Shown: one piece after another, positions 27,173-35,449 of the stretch | How positions within the stretch are numbered: position 1 is the first letter of the stretch | Layout: the number at the start of each line of letters is the position of its first letter | Origin: Nitrospirota bacterium | GTDB taxonomy: Bacteria; Nitrospirota; Thermodesulfovibrionia; Thermodesulfovibrionales; SM23-35 | NCBI GenBank assembly: GCA_040754395.1 | Contig: JBFMCL010000021.1 | Span: 1-60,580, forward strand | DNA: 60,580 nt | Direction: 5' to 3' | The notes under the pieces: model-generated | Told to the model about the DNA's origin: nothing | The model's input: the letters and a program-made list of their open reading frames with translations, nothing else | The model's database searches: none | Program-made: the position numbers and the translations under genes

Positions 27173-28221
27173 ACTCTGTCCTCGCTCTCCTTTATCAGTT
27201 CGTTGAGGGTCTCCTTAAGGCTGATGTCCGCCATGCAGGTACGCGTACATCTCCCGCACCCGGTGCAGAAGAACCGTGCAAAGCGGTCAACAGGATACCT
27301 GAACTTGCGGTAATACCTGTGCCTCTGCCGTGCAGCGCGTTCTTTCCGGAAATTCATGCCTCCGGCTACCCGTGCGAACGGCTCAAGCTGGCAGGAATCC
27401 CACACGCGATATCTGATACCGTGTTTCAGGCTGAGGTCAAGTTCATCCCTGATGTCGAAACAGTAGCAGGTCGGGCAGACGTTCGTGCAGTTGCCGCACG
27501 CAAGACACCGCTCATCAAGCTCTTTCCATACACGCGCCCTGAACGATCTGTCGAACATCTCCGGGATCTGCCTGCTGTCAACAGGGACTTCATTGTTGAA
27601 TATCTTTCTTTTCTGCGTTCTCATCTTTTTCAGCTCATTGATATGTGAGCTGTCCGCCTTTTCGAAAGTTCCGGCGGCCCCGACGATCATGTCTCCTGCC
27701 TGGGTCTTCACATGAACGATAAAAAATTCTCCAAGGTCCGTGAAAAAAATATCGTATCCCCCTCCCGGAAAGCTTGCGTTCACAAGGTGGCAGTTTGCGT
27801 ACTGGTCGCAGTATTCATTGCATTCCAGTCCGATAAGGGCGATCTGGTTTTTCCGTGTAAGGTAGTTCTGGTCTCTGGGACGCTCTGAAAAAACCATATT
27901 CAGGCACTGGATTCCGGCAAGGTCGCAGGTATGGGCTCCGAATATTGTCACCGGCTCGCATTCGACCACCGCATTTACCACTCCCTTTCTGCCTGTGCTG
28001 AATTCCAGGAGCGTCTCACGCTGCGGCATGAAGAATTTCTTCAGCGGGAGGATTGTGGGGATATAACGGAGTGCGATTTCGCCGGCCGAGGTTACTGCTT
28101 CAAAGGCAAAGTTGTTGAAGCCTTTCGGAACCGGGGCTACCAGTTTCCCCACTTCAGATACGGACCGGACAAAATCATGAAACCGCTCCTTTTTCAGTAT
28201 CAGATAGTGCAGATCTTCCAT
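27154..28221 (-). CDS. hydB: Hydrogenase beta subunit (4Fe-4S dicluster)
   Basis: The Fe-S subunit of the group-3b-type complex, 355 aa. Two 4Fe-4S motifs lie at the C-terminus (CLACGNCTNVCPTC and FCTGCGRCTRTC). Upstream cysteines around HTCDLAGI and LECNEYCDQYANC fit the family's other ligands. It is the first gene of the operon, with a perfect 30-bp palindrome 70 bases upstream. The complex may also reduce sulfur or polysulfide in some relatives; that activity cannot be read from sequence. Confidence 0.86.
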   Translation of the reverse strand: MEDLHYLILKKERFHDFVRSVSEVGKLVAPVPKGFNNFAFEAVTSAGEIALRYIPTILPLKKFFMPQRETLLEFSTGRKGVVNAVVECEPVTIFGAHTCDLAGIQCLNMVFSERPRDQNYLTRKNQIALIGLECNEYCDQYANCHLVNASFPGGGYDIFFTDLGEFFIVHVKTQAGDMIVGAAGTFEKADSSHINELKKMRTQKRKIFNNEVPVDSRQIPEMFDRSFRARVWKELDERCLACGNCTNVCPTCYCFDIRDELDLSLKHGIRYRVWDSCQLEPFARVAGGMNFRKERAARQRHRYYRKFRYPVDRFARFFCTGCGRCTRTCMADISLKETLNELIKESEDRVWKKWL

Positions 28222-28290
28222 GGCATCCTCTTCATAATATTGAAATGTGTTCTGCTTCCGGATCTGGCGTTCTGGTTTTTTTGTCGCCAG

Positions 28291-28320
28291 ACGTATACGG
28301 CAATCGATTGCCGTATACGT
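28291..28320. promoter_or_regulatory. Perfect 30-bp palindrome upstream of hydB
   Basis: ACGTATACGGCAATC is followed immediately by its exact reverse complement, with no loop base. Neither strand has a proper T-run directly after it, so a terminator is unlikely. The position, 70 bases before hydB and between two minus-strand genes, suggests a dimeric regulator's operator. Confidence 0.6.
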
Positions 28321-28439
28321 TTAATTTAAGGATTTTACGGTGTCCGTGTCAACCGAAAGCCGTAATTTTCAGCAATCGTAAAACTACAATTTAAGGGCGC
28401 GGCAGCAAAAAACCGCACAATTTCTCTGCAAATATGCGG

Positions 28440-28688
28440 TCAGAGTCTGACATTATCCGCATTGTCATCATAGTTCTGCCCTATTACACTCTGCGCGGTT
28501 TCTTCATCGCTTTCTCTTACCAGTACCTTTATTTCTCCCATTTTTCCGATATTTACCGGATACGGGGAGACCTTTGCAGACCTCAGTATCACAGGGATGC
28601 CGCCGCTCTCAAGAAGATCCCGTATCATTTCCGCTTCAAGGTGATCGTAGGTAACGAAGATCTCAACCCATTGTTCATTCTTTGGCAT
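28440..28688 (-). CDS. DUF2007 small protein
   Basis: An 82-aa protein with the DUF2007 pattern: VEIFVTYDHLEAEMIRDLLESGGIPV followed by a short loop and IKVLVRESDEETAQSVI. The fold resembles PII-like signal-transducing domains. Its ligand and role are unknown. It lies between the accessory ATPase and the hydrogenase operon on the same strand, 218 bases before hydB. Confidence 0.75.
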   Translation of the reverse strand: MPKNEQWVEIFVTYDHLEAEMIRDLLESGGIPVILRSAKVSPYPVNIGKMGEIKVLVRESDEETAQSVIGQNYDDNADNVRL

Positions 28689-28709
28689 ATTATAGTTTAA
28701 CCGAAAACA

Positions 28710-29987
28710 TCATGGATTATAAGTATTTTCTCTGATGCTCCAATGTTTCCAGTAGGGTATCGCCTCAATAAAAAAGTTACCGTTCCTGAATCTCGTTTCA
28801 GTGTCCAGGGTGATAAGCAGAGCTTTATCGAGCTTATTTTTTTCAAGAAATTTGAAAAGAGTTTTAATGTCGCCTCTGTCTATTTTTGCCTTGATTTTGA
28901 TTTCTACAGGCAGCAGCGTCTTTTTACCGGCATAGATGATATCGATCTGCTCCTTCTGGGGAGTCTTCAGAAAGAATCGTGCATTAAGGCTGTTTACGAA
29001 ATATTGCTCTATGACCGATGACAATTCGGCCTGAGGATTCATCGCCAGGGTAAACGCCGTGTTGGAGGGATAGAGTCTCTTTATCTTCTTCTCGCTGGTA
29101 AGGAGGTTCCGTGAGTAATTGTAAAGCTTCTGCAGGAAAAGGGCATATTCCAGGTATGAAATATAGTTTGCAATCGTCCGCTGGTCAACGTTAAGGTCAT
29201 TGCCCAGGTTCTTGTAATCAAGATAAAAACCAGGCCGCGATGCAGTAAGAATTAGCAATTTCATGAGCAGTTCGGACAGGTCAAGTTTGAATGTCTGTGG
29301 AATATCCACAAAGATGACCCTCTCAAGAAGGCTTTCTTTCAGATACTTTCTGCGCACAGGCTCATCCATATCAAGAGCCTCAATAAACCCGCCGGTCTTC
29401 AGGAATACAGCCATATGCTTCTTCAGGTCCTTCTCGAATATCTTTTCCCTGTGCCTATCTATCGAAACTTCTTGAAAATCAAGGTACTCCTCAAAATCCA
29501 AAGGGCTGATCATAAAATCAAAGAACCTTCCCGCCAGGCTTTCCCTTGTGCCCTGCCACATAGTTATCTGTGCCGAGCCTGTCAGAAAGATCTTCAGTTT
29601 TGGATTTGCATCGTAGAGGAGTTTAACCTTCGATGACCATCCATTGAGTTTCTGTATCTCGTCGAGGAATATATATGCCTTCTTTTTTGAGATATCGTCT
29701 TGGAGCACCTCTGCTTCATACTGTTTGATGATATCTTCAAGGTCATACCTCATCTCATCGAATGAAAAATATAAGATAGTGTAGGGATTCGTGTGCTTTT
29801 CAATAAGCGCTTGGATAATCTGATACATGAGGGTTGTCTTTCCCACTCTTCTCACCCCGGTGAAAAGCACGATTTGTCGCTTGTCTATATGCCTTGCGAT
29901 CTCCTCGAATATTTTTCTTTTTCTTCCGGTAAGATCCGGGGATACTTCCCCTGTCTTCCACCACGGGTTAAAATCCTGTAATTCCAT
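28710..29987 (-). CDS. AAA_14/DUF4143-family ATPase
   Basis: The P-loop ATPase domain has Walker A TGVRRVGKTTL (about residues 43-53), Walker B YIFLDEIQKL (about 105) and a sensor motif IFLTGSAQIT. After a winged-helix-like stretch, a DUF4143 C-terminal half ends in a PD-(D/E)XK-like fold (EQIDIIYAGKKTLLPVEIKIKAK, about residues 345-367), with a plausible E-x-K core. This family is common in archaea and anaerobes and its role is unsettled; mobility or defence is suspected. The gene is AT-rich compared with the hydrogenase genes and lies just outside the tRNA-Leu element, so it may be an older acquisition. Confidence 0.75.
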   Translation of the reverse strand: MELQDFNPWWKTGEVSPDLTGRKRKIFEEIARHIDKRQIVLFTGVRRVGKTTLMYQIIQALIEKHTNPYTILYFSFDEMRYDLEDIIKQYEAEVLQDDISKKKAYIFLDEIQKLNGWSSKVKLLYDANPKLKIFLTGSAQITMWQGTRESLAGRFFDFMISPLDFEEYLDFQEVSIDRHREKIFEKDLKKHMAVFLKTGGFIEALDMDEPVRRKYLKESLLERVIFVDIPQTFKLDLSELLMKLLILTASRPGFYLDYKNLGNDLNVDQRTIANYISYLEYALFLQKLYNYSRNLLTSEKKIKRLYPSNTAFTLAMNPQAELSSVIEQYFVNSLNARFFLKTPQKEQIDIIYAGKKTLLPVEIKIKAKIDRGDIKTLFKFLEKNKLDKALLITLDTETRFRNGNFFIEAIPYWKHWSIRENTYNP

Positions 29988-30153
29988 CTACTCTCCAATA
30001 CCACTGATATTAAATTTCAATTACATTATAGTGTTATTGTTAGACAATTGCAAGGCGATCGGATATGCAGGTCAGTGTATACAAAACGGGGATAATTTCT
30101 CAAAATGACGCGAAGGAGTCAAAAGACGGTGAAGCATAACCCCTTGATTTGTA

Positions 30154-30240
30154 TGGTGCCGGTGGTGGGAGTTGAACCCACACGGAGTTGCCCCCACCGG
30201 ATTTTGAGTCCGGCGCGTCTGCCAATTCCACCACACCGGC
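30154..30240 (-). tRNA. tRNA-Leu(CAA)
   Basis: The minus strand reads a full 87-base class II tRNA: acceptor GCCGGTG pairing with CACCGGC, D arm with GGCAGACGC, anticodon loop CTCAAAA (anticodon CAA, codon TTG), a long variable arm (GGTGGGGGCAACTCC), T arm GTGGGTTCAACTCCCAC, and encoded CCA. Its 5' half (30201-30240) is part of the duplicated att core, so this half came with the element and was restored exactly. Its transcription may now depend on the element, because the integrase gene lies 34 bases upstream in the same direction. Confidence 0.95.
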
Positions 30241-30241
30241 A
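30201..30241. repeat. Integrative element att site, left copy (41-bp direct repeat)
   Basis: These 41 bases recur exactly at 51572-51612. They cover the tRNA-Leu anticodon loop, D arm and 5' acceptor plus one base. Integrases of this kind often use the anticodon-loop symmetry as crossover region. The next bases outside differ on both sides, so the repeat boundaries are sharp. Confidence 0.93.
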
Positions 30242-30274
30242 ACTATTGATATTAAAGGATTTCCGGACGTTTGG

Positions 30275-31285
30275 TCAAATAGCACCTGAGCTGACTGTAG
30301 TAGAATTGTCGTAGTTTCTGTCCAGAACGTCTATGCTCGACCTCAAACTTTCAGGGTAATGATGAGCATATCTCATTGTCATGTTAATGGTCTTATGACC
30401 GAGGAGCTCCTTTATTCTGTAAAAGTCCACACCTGCCTGAACTAACCGGGTTGCAAAGGTATGGCGGAGATCGTGGAAATGGAAGTCCTTAATGCCTGCT
30501 TTTTCAAGGGTCATATCGAATGCGGCCCGAAGACTTCTTACAGAAATGGGGAAAACCTTCCCTGAGATGTTCAGAACCTTGATGCCCTTGAGGACGTCAC
30601 AAAGGGTACTTGATAGAGGGATAGACCTTTTCTCTCCATTCTTCGATTTATGGACGGTCAGCAGTTTTCGCTGAAAGTCTATATCCTGCCATTGCAGATT
30701 TAGTATCTCTCCTCTTCTCATGCCAGTATGGAGGGCTGTAACGAGCAATGATCTTAACCAATTCGGATTAGTCGCAGCAGACAAAAGTTTTTGTTCCTCA
30801 GCAAGAGATAACCAGCGGTCTCTTGCATTACTGTTACCAATGGAGAAAGACAAGTCTGCGGCGGGGTTCTCCTTAATCCACTTCCATTCGCGACGTGCAA
30901 CGTTGAACATTCGCCTTAGCAATGAAAGTTCCTGATATATGGTTGCAGGCTTAACAACCTTCAGGCGGCTCTCTCTGTAATCAGAAATCATCTCTGTAGT
31001 GATATCAGCAAGCGTGAAATGTCCAAATGCAGGCAGTAGCCTTTTGAATGTGGTTTCATCTCTTAGCCTTTGGTATTTTTGTTTGTACTTTTCTACCATA
31101 TCAGCCAGCGTTAAGGTCTTTGCCCTTTGCCCTTCAAAATAACTACCGTCAATAATCTCACTGACGATCTTTGCAAATCTTTCCTCGGCAACCCTCTTGA
31201 CACTTGTTTCAAGGCTCCTCTCAATCCGTTTTCCCCTGTATTGCTTAATCATCCAGTAGACTTTGCCTTTTTTGTAGATGCCCAT
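30275..31285 (-). CDS. int: Tyrosine recombinase (element integrase)
   Basis: A 336-aa phage-type integrase next to the att site, which catalyses insertion into tRNA-Leu. The SAM-like core-binding domain (residues about 55-145) is followed by the catalytic domain with Arg in HTGMRRGEIL, His-x-x-Arg in FHDLRHTFATRL, GH in ELLGHKT and the Tyr nucleophile in MRYAHH. All catalytic residues are present. The last codons overlap a TGTAGTA-type motif (near 30296) that also opens the repeat at the other end, likely an arm-type binding site. Confidence 0.93.
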   Translation of the reverse strand: MGIYKKGKVYWMIKQYRGKRIERSLETSVKRVAEERFAKIVSEIIDGSYFEGQRAKTLTLADMVEKYKQKYQRLRDETTFKRLLPAFGHFTLADITTEMISDYRESRLKVVKPATIYQELSLLRRMFNVARREWKWIKENPAADLSFSIGNSNARDRWLSLAEEQKLLSAATNPNWLRSLLVTALHTGMRRGEILNLQWQDIDFQRKLLTVHKSKNGEKRSIPLSSTLCDVLKGIKVLNISGKVFPISVRSLRAAFDMTLEKAGIKDFHFHDLRHTFATRLVQAGVDFYRIKELLGHKTINMTMRYAHHYPESLRSSIDVLDRNYDNSTTVSSGAI

Positions 31286-31290
31286 AAACT

Positions 31291-31563
31291 CTATCCTCCC
31301 TTCCGGGCACCGGCAACAGTTCCAGCACCCGAATTATACCTTTTTGCCGTTTCCTCTTTCCAGAACTGCAGCCAGGCATGAACTTCATCTGAATCGAAGC
31401 GAAGAAGGGCTTTCCGCCCTGTTCCAATTTTTATGGATGGGATATGTCCGAGTTCAGCCCAGCTATAAATGGTCTTCGGTGAGCAGCAGATGATTTTTGC
31501 AACCTGCTCGGCTGTGAGAAGTTTTCCAGTGGTGCGCTCCTGGGGGCGAATAGAATTATTCAA
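31291..31563 (-). CDS. Excisionase-like helix-turn-helix protein
   Basis: A 90-aa protein with a MerR-like/HTH_17 DNA-binding domain: LLTAEQVAKIICCSPKTIYSWAELG followed by the wing IPSIKIGTGRKALLRFD and the DEVHAWL tail. It sits five bases upstream of the integrase in the same direction and overlaps the preceding gene by four bases. It would direct excision or regulate int. Confidence 0.8.
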   Translation of the reverse strand: MNNSIRPQERTTGKLLTAEQVAKIICCSPKTIYSWAELGHIPSIKIGTGRKALLRFDSDEVHAWLQFWKEETAKRYNSGAGTVAGARKGG

Positions 31564-32474
31564 CTTTCCCCCCTTGGCGGGGTCTTGCTCCCGATTTTTG
31601 GTATGTCCTTTGTCCCGCCTATGCGCAGTTGATTTACAAAATTTCGTACCTCCTCAAGGCTGGGACCATCTTCCTGAGTATGATTTTTCTCTTTGCGTTT
31701 TGCCTTTTCGTGTTTCCTCTGATCCTCCTCTTCCTCCTTCGAAGTGTACCCCTTAGGGGCCTCCATGCCTTCCATGACAAGGAATTTGAAATGACCTGCA
31801 GGATTTGAAATAGGCTGAGATCCCGGATGATACTGTTTTGCTATTTTCCTTGCAGTCTCAAATACATGAGAGAATCCTTTTTCAGTAATCAGGTCAGAGA
31901 TCAACCTGTCGGTTATGCCTTCGTAAGAAATGTTGATAGTAGACAGGATGTCTCTGACTTTTTTTGTCTCTATTTCAGAAACAACAACAGACTCTGTTGT
32001 TGTAATTTTAGGATTGTTATAGTTATATGTTTGTTGCTGTCCGAATTTTTCGGATAGGGCCTGTCCAGATAATTCGGATACCCTGTCCGGTTTTTTCGGA
32101 TAGGTCGGACGCTTTCTACCGGGATAATAGCTATTATCGTCAGAAAAGAAAATGGAATAACATTTCTGCGTCTGCCTCACATAGAGGGTCTTGTCTTTCC
32201 TCTGAAAGGTCCTGATAAGATCATGCGCCCGGAGTTTCTTGATCCTGGCGGATATGGTGTCTTTCTCTCTGATGCGCAGGATCGGCATCTCTTCGATCAG
32301 ATGCGTATAGTTGATACGGGTGTACTCCTGATGGTCGATAATAATCCGGTCGGCCCTGGGTGCGACACACCATCCGTGAATATAATCCAGAATGGCAAGA
32401 TCGGTTATGTCGAGCTTTCCGCAAAGTCCCATTCTGTGATATGCGAGCTGGTTGATGTATATGGTATATTTCAT
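31560..32474 (-). CDS. Replication-initiator-like winged-helix protein
   Basis: A 304-aa protein whose N-terminal 110 residues look like a winged-helix DNA-binding domain (LDITDLAILDYIHGWC; ISARIKKLRAHDLIRTFQRKDKTLYV), as in replication initiators and phage helix-turn-helix replisome organisers. The middle is low-complexity, and the C-terminus (residues 230-304) is charged and disordered. It lacks a primase or helicase motif. It is the first gene after a strong terminator and heads the repA-like/xis/int block. A role in element replication or copy control is an inference. Confidence 0.55.
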   Translation of the reverse strand: MKYTIYINQLAYHRMGLCGKLDITDLAILDYIHGWCVAPRADRIIIDHQEYTRINYTHLIEEMPILRIREKDTISARIKKLRAHDLIRTFQRKDKTLYVRQTQKCYSIFFSDDNSYYPGRKRPTYPKKPDRVSELSGQALSEKFGQQQTYNYNNPKITTTESVVVSEIETKKVRDILSTINISYEGITDRLISDLITEKGFSHVFETARKIAKQYHPGSQPISNPAGHFKFLVMEGMEAPKGYTSKEEEEDQRKHEKAKRKEKNHTQEDGPSLEEVRNFVNQLRIGGTKDIPKIGSKTPPRGES

Positions 32475-32502
32475 TCCGTATCTCTCAAAAGTTCCGTCCG
32501 AA

Positions 32503-32553
32503 ATAAAAAAGCCAGGATAGAGTGAGGCACTGCCTCAATTCTCTACCCTGGCT
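32503..32553 (-). terminator. Rho-independent terminator of the mobilization operon
   Basis: Read on the minus strand, a long stem (AGCCAGGGTAGAG pairing with CTCTATCCTGGCT, one mismatch) encloses a second stem (TGAGGCA with TGCCTCA) and is followed at once by six T. It ends transcription of the mob genes just before the replication/integration genes. Confidence 0.85.
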
Positions 32554-32610
32554 TCGCTACTTTAACCCTGCGCTTTGCTTTTGGTTAATCGCTAACTTAC
32601 GGGTATTTTC

Positions 32611-32793
32611 TTAGAGTAAGACTAATCTGCCTTTTTCTGTGACTTTAAGATGCCAGATAATCTCCTTACCTTTATTGTCCTTCCCTTTTATCGGGATGAG
32701 TCTCGGTCTGCTGAGATCAATGTCTATCTCGATGACATTATGATCAATTCTTAGCTTTGATGTTCTTTTATCAGTATTATCTGAGTAATTCAT
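32611..32793 (-). CDS. Small hypothetical protein, 60 aa
   Basis: ATG at 32793 begins inside the last 17 bases of the coupling-protein gene, suggesting translational coupling. The product is a basic, beta-rich protein (SKLRIDHNVIEIDIDLSRPRLI; KEIIWHLKVTEKGRLVLL) without a recognised family. It is the last gene before the terminator, so it belongs to the mobilization transcript. Confidence 0.6.
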   Translation of the reverse strand: MNYSDNTDKRTSKLRIDHNVIEIDIDLSRPRLIPIKGKDNKGKEIIWHLKVTEKGRLVLL

Positions 32794-34522
32794 CCAGTAC
32801 CAGTTCCTCTTCTGTGTCCTGTTTTTTCTCGATGGCAATCTCCGGAATGTTTCTCGGTATCATTGAATTTCTGTCGGGCTGGGTAAAGATATTCAGGGAA
32901 ATCTGAGTGACCGGATATTCCCCTATGGAGACATACCCCTTGAGGGCTTCCATTCCCTTGAGTTCTGATGGGAGTATGATCCTGCTTATCTTCTGTTGTT
33001 CGCTGAAATTATATCCGTCTCTGATGCTTCTTGCGCCTGCTGATAGTGTCCTTACCTGTTGTACGTGCTCTTGTTCCCCAAATGCCCGGCTAAGATATTC
33101 TGTTGTGTTTGGGTCATTGATCCTGAATATGACTTTTGTATTCGTCTGATTGAAAATCGAATAGGCATCAGGGCCATAGGTTTTTTTGACCTGTTCAAAG
33201 TCCTGCGCTCCAATGACGGGACAACTTCCCCTGTCCCGTCCTTCAGCCAAAAGCCGCTGAAGCGTCTCAAGTTTCATCAAAGAGGGAAATTCATCAATGA
33301 TGAACCAGAACCTGAAACTCCTGTTGATCTGTCTGGTTAAGAATTCTCTGAATGCAAGGTCAAAGAAAAGGGTATAGTATGTCTTAAAGGCTTCCTCAGT
33401 GGCGGTTCTGTTCACTATGAAAAGTCTGCCGGTACCAGTTCTGATAAATTCCTTTATCGAAAAATCGCCGTCGTGGTAGAAATGCCTTTGCACAAGGGCA
33501 TTGGAAAACTGTGAGACAACCGACATTATCGAGTTGGCGGTATTGTTATCCTTCGCTATGTACCCTTCAACCCTTGGATCGTGCTTAAGGAGGTTATAGA
33601 GCTTTTCCCTGTTGCATCCGTTCACAAAGAGGAAGTCTATAAGCGCCTTATTCGATGCCTTGCCGGTTTCCCATAAAAGAGTGAAAATCGCATGGAATAT
33701 ATCTCGTGCCGCCTGATACCAGAATGCGGCCTTGGGGTCTGGAGGGAGAGGAATCATTGAATTGACTATATTGTCGATGTCTTCCTTTTCCCCGATCTCC
33801 TGAAAGATATTCCACCTGATTGTCCTTTCATCCTTGGGATCAAGCAATAAATCCTTTCCCTGTTCAAAAAAGAGCGGGTAGAATTCGGGCTTTCGGTCAT
33901 AGATGACAGCCGGATCGCCGGTGATTTGCGGAATAAGGTGCTTCAGGAATGTTGATTTCCCGGACCCAGGAGAGCCGAAAAGAAACATGCCCATATTCTC
34001 AAAAGATATCGGGAATCTGACTCTCTCCTTCCCGAATATAATTCGGGAGTTCTTGATAGCCGAATTTATCCTTTGAGGCGATACCAATGATGCCCCTCTC
34101 AGGAACTTCTCGTCTTTCCGGGAAATGTCCTTTTTAAAGAGTATTGTTAAAACCAACCCCATGAAAAAAGCAGAAACGGCAGATGAGAACAACATATCAA
34201 AAACAGCCTTATGTTTTACTATGGCAATCCATTGATCTTTTAAAAGCTCTTCCTCCGGGTTTTCCGGGACGCCGGTAAATGTCTTATGGAATGAGTCCTT
34301 AATGAAAAGACTTGGGGGATATTGTTTCATGACAGCGCGGTAAATATAAAATCTCTGGTGTGAGAATACATTGTAAGGCTGTAACCCGTTGTCTGATCTT
34401 ATGCCTGCCCAGGTGAGACCGACAAAGGCTATGCAGGCAAGGACAAAAAACCAGATAAGAATTATCTGGGCGTGTTTCTTCAGGAACTTCAGCCTTGTTG
34501 CCAGTTCTTCGAAACTTCTCAG
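32777..34522 (-). CDS. TraD/VirD4-type coupling ATPase with a probable CTG start
   Basis: The coupling protein drives relaxase-bound DNA into a conjugation channel. Walker A is FGSPGSGKSTF, Walker B FWFIIDEFPSL, and a late conserved motif is VIGAQDFEQV. Two membrane helices are predicted, one in the extension (LIWFFVLACIAFVGLTWAG) and one at MLFSSAVSAFFMGLVLTIL. The first ATG (34330) would lose the first helix. The frame stays open upstream with no ATG, GTG or TTG, but a CTG at 34522 overlaps the relaxase TGA (CTGA) and has GGAGG seven bases before it. I therefore extend to 34522 (581 aa). No channel genes are present, so the element must borrow a host or helper transfer system. Confidence 0.8.
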   Translation of the reverse strand: MRSFEELATRLKFLKKHAQIILIWFFVLACIAFVGLTWAGIRSDNGLQPYNVFSHQRFYIYRAVMKQYPPSLFIKDSFHKTFTGVPENPEEELLKDQWIAIVKHKAVFDMLFSSAVSAFFMGLVLTILFKKDISRKDEKFLRGASLVSPQRINSAIKNSRIIFGKERVRFPISFENMGMFLFGSPGSGKSTFLKHLIPQITGDPAVIYDRKPEFYPLFFEQGKDLLLDPKDERTIRWNIFQEIGEKEDIDNIVNSMIPLPPDPKAAFWYQAARDIFHAIFTLLWETGKASNKALIDFLFVNGCNREKLYNLLKHDPRVEGYIAKDNNTANSIMSVVSQFSNALVQRHFYHDGDFSIKEFIRTGTGRLFIVNRTATEEAFKTYYTLFFDLAFREFLTRQINRSFRFWFIIDEFPSLMKLETLQRLLAEGRDRGSCPVIGAQDFEQVKKTYGPDAYSIFNQTNTKVIFRINDPNTTEYLSRAFGEQEHVQQVRTLSAGARSIRDGYNFSEQQKISRIILPSELKGMEALKGYVSIGEYPVTQISLNIFTQPDRNSMIPRNIPEIAIEKKQDTEEELVLDELLR

Positions 34523-35052
34523 GCGTGGTCCTCCAGCGGAATTTCGGAATCGATCTCAAGCTCAGAAGAGTTATCTTTCTCCATGACTTCCTCTTTACCT
34601 GTCGCAAGCTCAATAATTTGTTCCTGCTCGATTTCAAGGTCAAGCGCTTTTTCTGTTATGGATGCCAGGTCGTCTCTGTCCATCCGCAAATCTTCTTTAT
34701 CTCCCCATGCCAGAACATGAACATGTGTTCTTTCGTTGTGATCATGTATCGCATAAACATAATCAAAGCTTTTGTCTTCTTCCACCTGGTATCTCTCGAT
34801 TACGTCCCTTACCATTATTCCGATTTCTTCCTTGGACAGATCTGGTTCTTCCGGAGAAAAAATCAACCTCCGTTCCATCTCTGCCTCTTTGATTTCTTGT
34901 TTCAATTCCTTGAAAGTATCTCGCGGTAAAATATTTCCTTCTCTATCGTAGACCGGTGCATGCCCGCATCCAAAAGCCCCTTCCCGGCTGATGTAGTTGA
35001 GTGTTCCAGCGCCTTTTCCTGTGCCTTTGGAAAAACTACTCTTTACTATCAT
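34519..35052 (-). CDS. Short HUH relaxase (MobA/VirD2-like)
   Basis: The relaxase nicks oriT and leads the strand into the recipient. Near the N-terminus GTLNYISREG supplies the likely catalytic Tyr (motif I), and IHDHNERTHVHVLAWG is the His-rich metal site (motif III). At 177 aa it is only a relaxase domain with an acidic tail, lacking the C-terminal helicase or primase of longer relaxases. It overlaps the MobC-like gene upstream (17 bases) and the coupling protein downstream. Confidence 0.8.
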   Translation of the reverse strand: MIVKSSFSKGTGKGAGTLNYISREGAFGCGHAPVYDREGNILPRDTFKELKQEIKEAEMERRLIFSPEEPDLSKEEIGIMVRDVIERYQVEEDKSFDYVYAIHDHNERTHVHVLAWGDKEDLRMDRDDLASITEKALDLEIEQEQIIELATGKEEVMEKDNSSELEIDSEIPLEDHA

Positions 35053-35449
35053 CCTCTATATTCGCTTTCTCTTTTATTTTTCCTATCGCATAGTTCCACC
35101 CTTGATCAAAAACCTTTTTTGCTGTTTCGCTATCGGTTAGTTTGGCATAGGTATGAGTAGTCTGGTAGCGGCCTGCTATTGTATGCATGCCGACCTTTAA
35201 GAGCAGTGTTGCCATGCGGTTTGATTGTCTTTTGATCTCGTCTCTGGTTAACTGGAGATCTGCTTTCATTGTCTTGGCTATTGCTTCCAGGCCAAATATG
35301 TCCTCGTCCCTTTTGGAAAGTCCTATGCGTATCAGTTCATTTATCATCTTGTTCTTGCTTTTCTTTTCTGAGACAGCAGCGTCGGTTATGCGCTTGTCAA
35401 GCTTTTCATCGAGGTAGATGCTTTGATGTTTATGGTTCTTATACGGCAC
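35036..35449 (-). CDS. MobC-like relaxosome accessory protein
   Basis: GTG at 35449 is chosen because GGAGG lies six bases upstream; earlier codons overlap the previous gene in another frame. The 137-aa product opens with a ribbon-helix-helix-like segment (HQSIYLDEKLDKRITDAAVSEKKSKNKMINELIRIGL), typical of MobC/TraY accessory factors that bind oriT. The rest is helical. It overlaps both neighbouring genes. Confidence 0.7.
   Translation of the reverse strand: MPYKNHKHQSIYLDEKLDKRITDAAVSEKKSKNKMINELIRIGLSKRDEDIFGLEAIAKTMKADLQLTRDEIKRQSNRMATLLLKVGMHTIAGRYQTTHTYAKLTDSETAKKVFDQGWNYAIGKIKEKANIEDDSKE

Noticed and set aside
30100-30314. Open frames on both strands across the tRNA-Leu gene
   Set aside because: They are translations of the tRNA and att core with no family features or ribosome binding sites.
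34299-34643. 114-aa minus-strand frame between relaxase and coupling protein
   Set aside because: It overlaps both in a third frame; the coupling-protein frame there encodes a proper membrane helix, while this one is basic and unstructured.
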